The notes under the pieces are model-generated. The model made no database searches. It was not told where the DNA came from and saw only the letters and a program-made list of their open reading frames with translations. Positions 16,644-23,041 of a DNA stretch of 46,271 nt are shown here, one piece after another; position 1 is the first letter of the stretch; each line of letters opens with the position of its first letter. The stretch is taken from the NCBI GenBank assembly GCA_021414065.1, contig JAIOPE010000047.1, positions 1 through 46,271 of the forward strand. Reading direction: 5' to 3'. This stretch comes from Planctomycetota bacterium. Its GTDB lineage: Bacteria; Planctomycetota; JAJSAM01; JAJVHW01. The translations under genes were made by a program, and so were the position numbers.

Positions 16644-17204
16644 ATGCCGAAACGAACGCCGAAGACGCCGCCAACGACAACGCCGAAGGCACGCACGACA
16701 CCGAAGGCGACGAAGACGTCGCCCGCGCCCCGTCGCCCCATCGGACACTGGCTGTTCAAGAGCGAGCCGTCGGTCTTCTCCATCCAGCACCTCGCCGCGG
16801 CAAAGGGTCGGACGACTTTCTGGGACGGCGTCCGCAACTACCAGGCGCGCAACCTGCTCCGCGACGAGGTGAAGGCGGGCGACCTGGTCCTCTTCTACCA
16901 CTCGAACGCGGAGTCGACGGGCGTCGCCGGTGTCGCCGAGGTGATGCGCGAGGCGTACCCCGATCCGACGCAGTTCGACGCGACGTCCGACCACTTCGAT
17001 CCGCGCTCGACGCGAGAGAACCCGCCGTGGCTCGTCGTGGACGTGCGGCACGTGCAGACGTTTGCGTCGGTCGTCACCCTCGACGCCCTGACGTCCGCGA
17101 CGGCGCTCGCGGCCATGGACGTGCTGCGCCGCGGCAACCGCTTGTCGATCCAGCGCGTGCGCCCCGACGAGTTCGCCGAGGTCCTGCGCATGGCCGGGAA
17201 CTGA
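16644..17204 (+). CDS. EVE-domain (thymocyte nuclear protein 1-like) protein
   Basis: This 186-residue protein has an EVE domain from about residue 33: 'HWLFKSEPSVFSIQHLAAAKGRTTFWDGVRNYQARNLLRD' and 'GDLVLFYHSNAES-TGVAGVAEV' are signatures of the family. EVE domains are PUA-like folds that bind modified bases in DNA or RNA, and they occur in restriction and RNA-related settings. The first 32 residues are an unusual low-complexity Lys/Pro/Thr/Arg tail (MPKRTPKTPPTTTPKARTTP...), which may give non-specific nucleic-acid binding. The ATG at 16644 is the only start that leaves out shadow-like upstream sequence. The gene stands alone, divergent from the small membrane protein and 98 bp before the tRNA-Leu. 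Confidence 0.9.
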   Translation: MPKRTPKTPPTTTPKARTTPKATKTSPAPRRPIGHWLFKSEPSVFSIQHLAAAKGRTTFWDGVRNYQARNLLRDEVKAGDLVLFYHSNAESTGVAGVAEVMREAYPDPTQFDATSDHFDPRSTRENPPWLVVDVRHVQTFASVVTLDALTSATALAAMDVLRRGNRLSIQRVRPDEFAEVLRMAGN

Positions 17205-17302
17205 CGCGTCTCGAAAGTTGCTACGCCGCGCGCCCCGCTCCTCGATAGGCTCCGCAGTTCCTCCGACCGGACCTTCGGTCGTCTCGACGAGTTGCATCCC
17301 GT

Positions 17303-17392
17303 GCCGGGGTGGCGAAATTGGCAGACGCGCTAGCTTGAGGTGCTAGAGGGCCTTAACAGCCCATGCAGGTTCAAGTCCTGTCCCCGGCACCA
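17303..17392 (+). tRNA. tRNA-Leu (anticodon GAG)
   Basis: The acceptor stem GCCGGGG (17303-17309) pairs with CCCCGGC (17382-17388), followed by A and an encoded CCA (17390-17392). The anticodon arm ctagc-ttgaggt-gctag places GAG at 17337-17339, decoding CUC/CUU leucine codons. A long class II variable arm (agggcc-ttaac-agccc) and a T-arm with ttcaagt are present, as expected for leucine tRNA. It is followed directly by a tandem repeat array. Confidence 0.97.
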
Positions 17393-17400
17393 CGTTTACG

Positions 17401-18061
17401 TTCCGCGACTCGTCCCTACCTCGTCGGGGGACCCACCACGAGCGCCGTGTCATCGGCTCCTCGGTCCGGGTCGGTCGCTCTGCTCCGCGATTGCGCGGGG
17501 ATGGATCTGATCGCGCGGCGATCCGCCTCCGTGGTCAGTATCCCCTTCGCGGCTCGGGAGGTTCCGGCATCTCGCGCCGGGTTCTCGTCCCGCGACTCGC
17601 CCCGGCTTGCGTCCCGCGACTCGGACCTACCTCGTCGGGGACCCCACCACGAGCGCGGCGTCACCGGCTCCTCGGTCCGGTCCGGTCGCTCTGCTCCGCG
17701 ATTGCGCGTTGACAGGGCGGGTCGCGTGTCGGTCCGCCTCCGTGGTCAGAATCCCGTTCGCCGCTCGGGAGATCCCGGCATCTCGGACCACGTCTACGTC
17801 CCGCGACTCGGACCTACCTCGTCGGGGACCCCACCACGAGCGCAGCGTCGCTGGCTCCTTGGTCCGGTCCGGTCGCTCTGCTCCGCGATTGCGCGTGGAT
17901 GGATCTGATCGCGCGTCGGTCTCCCTCCGTGGTCAGTTTCCCGTTCGCAGCTCGGGAGATTCCGGCATCTCGGACCACGTCTACGTCCCGCGACTCGGAC
18001 CTACCTCGTCGGGGACCCCACCACGAGCGCAGCGTCACCGGCTCCTCGGTCCGGGTCGGCT
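17401..18061 (+). repeat. Tandem repeat array, about 187-bp unit, 3.3 to 3.5 copies
   Basis: Four units start with the sequence (g)tcccgcgactcg at about 17401, 17611, 17798 and 17985, with spacing of about 211, 187 and 187 bases. The first unit carries an insertion-like 24-base excess and the last is partial. Each contains cctacctcgtcgggg, then a ccaccacgagcg segment that can fold with it (ctcgt ... acgag). The period of 187 is not a multiple of three, so no frame is kept between units. Frames crossing it are therefore not genes. The array fills the 748-bp gap between the tRNA-Leu and the next gene; an inverted partial copy lies at 20160-20222. Confidence 0.9.
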
Positions 18062-18140
18062 CCTGTCGGGATGGGGCGCGCCGACCACTGCGCCGACGCG
18101 CCGAACGACGTCGCCGTGCCCACTCATCCGCGACACCGCA

Positions 18141-20006
18141 CTACTTCGCCTCCGCCAGCGTCACGCGCGCTCGCAGCGTCACGCCGTCGTTCGTGACGTC
18201 GGCCGACAACTGACCGGCGCCGAGTTTGGCGAGCCACTCGCGCTCGCGGCGGAACTGCGCGACGACGTCCGGCATCTCGCGCTCGCGGCGGATGCGCTTC
18301 ATCTCGCGTATCCGGGCGTCGAGGTACGTCTCGACCAGCGCGGGCCGATCGCGGATCTCCTTCGGAACCGCCGGCTCCAGCCGGAGTCGCTCCGCGCGCC
18401 AGTCGCGCCACGTCGCCTGGTCCGCGGCCTCCCACGCCTGATCGTCGGACCAGCGGCGGAGGATCGACGCATCGCCGACTGCGAACAGGGTGCGCGGCAG
18501 CGATCCGGTCGCCGCACGCGGTTCGATCTGCACGATCGCCTCGCGGAGCGGCACATGACCGAGGCTCCGGCGCAGGAATCCCTCGTGCGTGCAGAAGATG
18601 AACTCCCCGCCGCGGAACGCGAACGCCGGACGCAGGAGTCCCCACTGCCCTGCGAGCCCCTGGCGCTGCAGCACGTGGATGCGCGTGCCGTCGCCGAGCA
18701 CCTCGGTCGTGTCGCCGAGCGGTGCGGCAAAGAGCGACTCGGCACGATTGCGGATCTCCGCGAGCACCGCAGCGTCGGCGCCGGGGCCGCGCAGGCGGAA
18801 CGTCACGAGCGTGACGGGAATGGCGTGGACGGCGCCCGCGTCCTCCCCGCCGAGCAGCGCGTCGGCTTCGCGAAGCCGCCCCACGGCGAACCCGATGCCA
18901 TCGTCGAAGTGCTTCGACAACGACGCGGCGAGACCGTCCACGGTCTCGCCGGTGGACGCCAGGACTTCCTCGAACGCCGACTGGCGCTCGGGCGGTTGCG
19001 ACGCGAGCAGCGCACGCACCACCGACGCCGCCGACACGACGAGCCCGCCCGAGGCGATCGTCTCGTCGCGAGGCGCCAGCGCGGCGGCCGACACCGCCAG
19101 CGACCGTGGGTCGCCGGCCGCCGCTCCCGCGAGCGGGGCGAGCGCCTTCTGCGCGCCGTCGCGCCACCCGAGGCGGATCGTCGCGCCGAGCGCGGCCTTC
19201 TCCGAGAGGTCGATGTCGAACCGCAGCGGCTTCGCCGTCGGAATGTCGAGCAGGTCGCGCCACCACGGCGCGGGCGTGCCGTCAGCGGGCGCGATGCGAC
19301 GGGCGAGCGGCACGGGCCTGACCCAGCCGAAGACGTGCGGCCCCGCGGGGCGGTCGAGATCGAGCGCCCCCTCGAACTCGGGGTCACGGGCGAGCCCTCC
19401 GGTGCCGCGGGCGGCGAGCGTCGTTGCGTCGAGCGCGAGAGCGCGCGAAGTCGAGGCGAAGAGCACGTCGCGGTAGAGAATCAGATAGATCGGGTGCTCC
19501 GACCCCTGGCTGACGACCAGGCACGGACCCTCGGCCGCGATTCCGAGTTGCTTCGTGCGCCACGCCGGGAGCTTCCTGACGAGTTCGATCGTCCGCGCCC
19601 GCGACGAGATTCGCGTGGCGACGAGCAGATCGTCGCCGCGCGTGGCCACGACGACCTCGGCAGGGATCAGATCGCGCTCGAGCCCGGGCGGATCCACGAG
19701 CCCCGCCGTCGCCGACGTGAACGCGTTCTCCACCCGCCGGAGCGGCCCCAGCACGCGCCCTTCGACGTCGAACCGCGCGCGCAGTTCGACCGCCTCGGGC
19801 CGATCCCACGCGGTGAGCGCGAAGGGGCTCCGGAGCAGCGCCGGGCCGTCGAAGCGCCAGGCGGAGTCAACGTCGCGCGGGATCATTGCGTCGATCCGCC
19901 CCGCAGGCTCCTCGAGGGGGTCGAACGGCAGCCACGCCATGAACGCCATCAGCCCCAGGAGGAGCAGAAGGAACAGCGCCAGGACGATGCGCGTGGATGT
20001 CTTCAT
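18141..20006 (-). CDS. Large membrane-anchored hypothetical protein
   Basis: This 621-residue protein starts at the ATG at 20006, immediately followed by a single membrane anchor (MKTSTRIVLALFLLLLLGLM...). The rest is a large extracytoplasmic alpha/beta domain with several 'RGDDLLVATR', 'YLILYRDVLFASTSRALAL' and 'EFIFCTHEGFLRRSLGHVPL' type strands. These look like repeated DUF3352-style units that check a stored value against a threshold. The C-terminus is a charged helical region 'IREMKRIRREREMPDVVAQFRRE'. I do not recognise a catalytic motif. It is flanked by the tandem repeat array downstream and an inverted copy upstream. The frame extends to 20057, but the extra residues look non-homologous and lack a better start. 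Confidence 0.8.
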   Translation of the reverse strand: MKTSTRIVLALFLLLLLGLMAFMAWLPFDPLEEPAGRIDAMIPRDVDSAWRFDGPALLRSPFALTAWDRPEAVELRARFDVEGRVLGPLRRVENAFTSATAGLVDPPGLERDLIPAEVVVATRGDDLLVATRISSRARTIELVRKLPAWRTKQLGIAAEGPCLVVSQGSEHPIYLILYRDVLFASTSRALALDATTLAARGTGGLARDPEFEGALDLDRPAGPHVFGWVRPVPLARRIAPADGTPAPWWRDLLDIPTAKPLRFDIDLSEKAALGATIRLGWRDGAQKALAPLAGAAAGDPRSLAVSAAALAPRDETIASGGLVVSAASVVRALLASQPPERQSAFEEVLASTGETVDGLAASLSKHFDDGIGFAVGRLREADALLGGEDAGAVHAIPVTLVTFRLRGPGADAAVLAEIRNRAESLFAAPLGDTTEVLGDGTRIHVLQRQGLAGQWGLLRPAFAFRGGEFIFCTHEGFLRRSLGHVPLREAIVQIEPRAATGSLPRTLFAVGDASILRRWSDDQAWEAADQATWRDWRAERLRLEPAVPKEIRDRPALVETYLDARIREMKRIRREREMPDVVAQFRREREWLAKLGAGQLSADVTNDGVTLRARVTLAEAK

Positions 20007-20013
20007 GACCGAT

Positions 20014-20035
20014 GCGGGACAACTCGGTGTCCCGC
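20014..20035. repeat. Hairpin gcgggac-N8-gtcccgc at the 5' end of the membrane-anchored protein gene
   Basis: Perfect 7-base arms (20014-20020 and 20029-20035) lie 8 bases upstream of the ATG at 20006 and would fall in the 5' untranslated region. A similar hairpin, cgggac-N8-gtcccg, lies at 20246-20265, before the aminotransferase. Confidence 0.5.
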
Positions 20036-20159
20036 GCAATTCAATAACACGCCGCACGCCGGATTCCGCGGTTCAGTTCGCCGCGCGCGACGGTCGCGGG
20101 GAGACCTGTCCTCTCGGGTGTGAGGTTCCGTCCCTCGACCGACTCCGCACCGGAGCCGG

Positions 20160-20222
20160 CCCGGCCCGAGGAGCCAATGACCCCGCGCTCGCAGTGACTC
20201 ACCCGACGAGGTAGGGACGAGT
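20160..20222 (-). repeat. Inverted partial copy of the 187-bp repeat
   Basis: Read on the minus strand, 20202-20222 is identical over 21 bases to 17408-17428 of the first tandem unit. Similarity continues through the ...tcattggctcctcgg stretch (tcatcggctcctcgg in unit 1). With the array at 17.4-18.06 kb, it brackets the membrane-anchored protein gene in inverted orientation. Confidence 0.8.
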
Positions 20223-20245
20223 TCCGACGCCACCAACCCCTGGCA

Positions 20246-20265
20246 CGGGACAAATCACCGTCCCG
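20246..20265. repeat. Hairpin cgggac-N8-gtcccg before the aminotransferase
   Basis: Perfect 6-base arms (20246-20251, 20260-20265) lie 25 bp before the aminotransferase ATG. The core matches the ggggacc/gtcccc style of the 4423-4544 element and the 20014-20035 hairpin, suggesting a dispersed family. Confidence 0.4.
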
Positions 20266-20290
20266 CCGCGGTACCCAGTAGCCTCCGCCG

Positions 20291-21481
20291 ATGCGGATCA
20301 GCGCGCGCGTGAGGAGCCTCACCCCCTCGCTCACGTTGCAACTCATCGCCAAGACGAAAGCCCTGAAGGCGCAGGGCAAGGACGTCGTGTCCCTCGGGGC
20401 CGGCGAGCCCGACTTCAACACGCCCGAGCCCGTCCGAAGGGCCGCGGTCCGGGCGATGGACGCCGGCCACACGCGGTACACCGAAGTCGCCGGCATCCTC
20501 GAGTTGCGCAAGGCGATCGCCGCGCTCTACGCGAAGCCGTGGGGACTCGTCTACTCGCCGTCGCAGGTGCTCGTCTCGACGGGCGCCAAGCACGCGCTCT
20601 TCCAGGCCGTGCAGACTCTGGTGGACGACGGCGACCCCGTCCTCATCCCCCAGCCCTCGTGGCTCTCGTACATCGACATGGTCCTCGCGGCGGGCGGCGC
20701 TCCGGTGCCGGTCCCCTGCACCGAAGCGGACGGTCTCAAGCTGACGCCCAACATCCTCCGCGCCGCGTGCGACCGCGCGCCGAAGGCCCGCCTCGTGATC
20801 TTCAACGGGGTCTCGAATCCGACCGGCGTCGTCCACAGCCCGGAGGAGCAAGCGGCCCTCGGCGATGTCGTCCGCGAGCGCGACCTGGTCGTCCTCTCCG
20901 ACGAGATCTACGAACGCCTCGTCTACGACGGCGCTCGCACCGCGCCGTTCGCCGCGTCGCACCCAGAGGTCGCGGCCCGCACAGTTTGCGTTTCCGGCGT
21001 GAGCAAGACGTACGCGATGACCGGATGGCGCATCGGCTGGGCCGTCGGACCCGCCGAGGTTCTCGAGGCGATGACGACGCTCCAGGGCCAGTCCACGAGC
21101 AACACGTGCTCGGTGGCGCAGTACGCCGCGCTCGAAGCGCTGACCGGCGACGACTCGGCCCAGCGGGCGATGATCGCGGAGTTCGCGAAGCGCCGCGACC
21201 ACATGGTCGAGCGCCTCCGGGCCATCCCGAAGCTGCACCTGACGAAGCCCGAAGGCGCGTTCTACGTCTTCCCCCGCGTGGACGCCTACTACGGCGCCCG
21301 GCCGGGACTCACCGGTTCCATCGCGATGGCGGAGGCGATTCTCGACGAGGCACTCGTCGCGGTCGTCCCCGGCGGACCGTTCGGCAGCGACGCCCACATC
21401 CGCCTCTCGTACGCATGTTCGATGGCCGACATCGACAAGGCGATGGACCGCCTCGATGCGTTCTTCGCGAAGCTCCGATGA
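20291..21481 (+). CDS. Class I PLP-dependent aminotransferase (aspartate aminotransferase-like)
   Basis: This 396-residue enzyme belongs to fold type I aminotransferases, closest in pattern to the Ibeta/Igamma aspartate aminotransferases (AspB type). It has 'GAGEPDFNTPEPV' near 37-48, 'NGVSNPTG' with Asn176 contacting PLP, Asp204 in 'VLSDEIYERL', the Schiff-base Lys239 in 'VSGVSKTYAMTGWRIG', and a substrate-carboxylate Arg near the C-terminus ('HIRLSYA'). It would transfer an amino group between aspartate (or a related amino acid) and 2-oxoglutarate. The small acidic gene overlaps its stop as ATGA, so the pair is translationally coupled. Confidence 0.93.
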   Translation: MRISARVRSLTPSLTLQLIAKTKALKAQGKDVVSLGAGEPDFNTPEPVRRAAVRAMDAGHTRYTEVAGILELRKAIAALYAKPWGLVYSPSQVLVSTGAKHALFQAVQTLVDDGDPVLIPQPSWLSYIDMVLAAGGAPVPVPCTEADGLKLTPNILRAACDRAPKARLVIFNGVSNPTGVVHSPEEQAALGDVVRERDLVVLSDEIYERLVYDGARTAPFAASHPEVAARTVCVSGVSKTYAMTGWRIGWAVGPAEVLEAMTTLQGQSTSNTCSVAQYAALEALTGDDSAQRAMIAEFAKRRDHMVERLRAIPKLHLTKPEGAFYVFPRVDAYYGARPGLTGSIAMAEAILDEALVAVVPGGPFGSDAHIRLSYACSMADIDKAMDRLDAFFAKLR

Positions 21482-21735
21482 GCCCCGCGCCCGACGACGA
21501 CGCCCCCCGCCGCGTCGTCTGCCTGAGTCTCCGCCCGACGCTCGCCGCCGACGACACCGACGGCGCCCCGGCGGTCGTCCCCGCGGGTGAACTCCCCGAA
21601 GACGCCGAGCCGGACCTGACCGTGGGCGACGTCTACGAAGTCCTCGACGAGCCGTTCCCCGGCTGGATCACCGTGGAAGACGACACGGGCGAGGAGTGCT
21701 GCTTCCCGGAGGACCTGTTCGGGCCTGCGGGGTGA
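21478..21735 (+). CDS. Small acidic hypothetical protein coupled to the aminotransferase
   Basis: This 85-residue protein begins at the ATG of an ATGA overlap with the aminotransferase stop. It is strongly acidic and contains 'DLTVGDVYEVLDEPFPGWITVEDDTGEECCFPEDLFGP', which looks like a small SH3-like or all-beta domain with an adjacent Cys-Cys pair. No family is recognised. Composition differs from shadow frames (few Arg, many Asp/Glu), and the tight overlap supports it being real. It could be an accessory or regulatory partner of the enzyme, which is inference. Confidence 0.65.
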   Translation: MSPAPDDDAPRRVVCLSLRPTLAADDTDGAPAVVPAGELPEDAEPDLTVGDVYEVLDEPFPGWITVEDDTGEECCFPEDLFGPAG

Positions 21736-21798
21736 CGGCATCGCCGCGCGGCGCGGAGCGCATCGGAATCCAAAGACACTCAGCTCAGGCTCCACACT

Positions 21799-21835
21799 CC
21801 ATGAAGTTCCTTCTACTACAGGAGGAACTTCATGG
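21799..21835. promoter_or_regulatory. Perfect 13-bp-arm palindrome containing the RBS and start codon of the second DUF4143 ATPase
   Basis: Arms 21799-21811 (ccatgaagttcct) and 21823-21835 (aggaacttcatgg) are exact reverse complements with an 11-base spacer. The right arm includes the last bases of the strong Shine-Dalgarno AGGAGG (21820-21825) and the ATG (21832-21834). As RNA this would hide the start codon. As DNA it is symmetric enough to be an operator for a dimeric regulator, possibly the ATPase itself. Confidence 0.8.
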
Positions 21836-23013
21836 ACCATCCGAGCATGATCCGAATCGATCGCACCGCAGATCGCGTCGCCGTCGAAGCGCTTCTCGAG
21901 TGGAACCCCATCGTCGCCATCCTCGGCGCGCGGCAGGTTGGGAAGTCCACCCTGGCGCGCGACGTCGTCGCCGCGGTCGGTGGAAGCGCGACCGTGTTCG
22001 ACCTGGAAGACCCGGCCCAGCTCAATCGACTCGCCGACCCGATGACGGCGCTCCGGGATCTCACAGGACTCATCGTGCTGGACGAGATCCAGCGCCGACC
22101 GGAGATCTTCCCGGTCCTACGAGTCCTCGCGGACCGCGAAGGTCCGCCGGCTCGATTCCTCGTGCTCGGAAGCGCGTCGCCGGAACTTCTCCGCCAGTCG
22201 TCCGAGTCGCTGGCCGGGCGAATCGCGTTCCATCGCCTCGGCCCACTCGCGCTCGACGAGGTCGGCGTATCGAGGCGCGACCGGCTGTGGTTCCGAGGCG
22301 GGTTTCCGCGCTCGTTCCTCGCGCGAAACGACGTCGAGAGCGCGAAGTGGCGACGCGACTTCATCAGCACGTTTCTCGAGCGTGACCTGCCCCAGCTCGG
22401 CGTTCGGACTCCTGCCGCCACGCTCGACCGCTTCTGGTCGATGCTCGCGCACTACCACGGGCAAACGTGGAACGCTGCGGAGCTGGCGCGGGCGTTCGGC
22501 GTTGGTGAGACGGCGGTCCGGCGGTACCTAGAGCTGCTCGCCGGCACGTTCGTCGTCAGGGTGCTGCCGCCATGGAGTGAGAACCTCGCGAAGCGTCAGG
22601 TTCGCGCGCCGAAGGTCTACATCGCGGACACCGGCCTGCTCCACTCGCTCCTCGGGATCGAGACACTCGATGGGCTGGAGCGGCATCCGAAGGTCGGCGC
22701 CTCGTGGGAGGGCTTCGCGATCGGCGCAGTCGCCCGACGGCTCGGCGCGCGCGAGGACCAGTGCTACTGCTGGGCGACGCACCAGAACGCCGAACTCGAT
22801 CTCCTCGTCGTGGACGGCGATCGCCGTCTGGGGTTCGAGGTGAAGCGGACGGTCGCGCCGGCCGTGACGAAGTCGATGCACGTCGCGCTCGCCGACCTGC
22901 GCCTCGATCGACTCGACGTGATCCACGCCGGGGACGACACGTACCCGCTGACGGGCAAGATCCGCGCCGTCGCGCTCCGTCGTGTCCTCGACGACGTGGC
23001 GCCCCTTCGCTGA
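21832..23013 (+). CDS. AAA_14/DUF4143-family P-loop ATPase (second member)
   Basis: This 393-residue protein has the same architecture as the 3285-4418 protein but is a distant relative. P-loop LGARQVGKS is at 31-39, Walker B IVLDEIQ at 81-87 and sensor LGSAS at 112-116. A winged-helix segment at about 205-245 ('WNAAELARAFGVGETAVRRYLELL') leads to a C-terminal nuclease-like region with 'AELDLLVV' (Glu321, Asp323) and 'FEVKRT' (Glu336, Lys338). The strong AGGAGG 6 bases before the ATG fixes the start. The family role is unsettled; nuclease-like residues are retained. It is convergent with the octaheme cytochrome gene and sits behind a start-site palindrome. Confidence 0.9.
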   Translation: MDHPSMIRIDRTADRVAVEALLEWNPIVAILGARQVGKSTLARDVVAAVGGSATVFDLEDPAQLNRLADPMTALRDLTGLIVLDEIQRRPEIFPVLRVLADREGPPARFLVLGSASPELLRQSSESLAGRIAFHRLGPLALDEVGVSRRDRLWFRGGFPRSFLARNDVESAKWRRDFISTFLERDLPQLGVRTPAATLDRFWSMLAHYHGQTWNAAELARAFGVGETAVRRYLELLAGTFVVRVLPPWSENLAKRQVRAPKVYIADTGLLHSLLGIETLDGLERHPKVGASWEGFAIGAVARRLGAREDQCYCWATHQNAELDLLVVDGDRRLGFEVKRTVAPAVTKSMHVALADLRLDRLDVIHAGDDTYPLTGKIRAVALRRVLDDVAPLR

Positions 23014-23041
23014 CGCTGCGAACGACGTCCTGCGCAGCCAC

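Noticed and set aside
17401..18061. CRISPR array
   Set aside because: Units of 187 bp are similar throughout with no short repeat alternating with unique spacers, and no cas genes are nearby.
17607..20123. An 838-codon plus-strand frame over the tandem repeats and the membrane-anchored gene
   Set aside because: It crosses a non-coding repeat whose period is not a multiple of three and is otherwise antisense to a convincing membrane-anchored gene.
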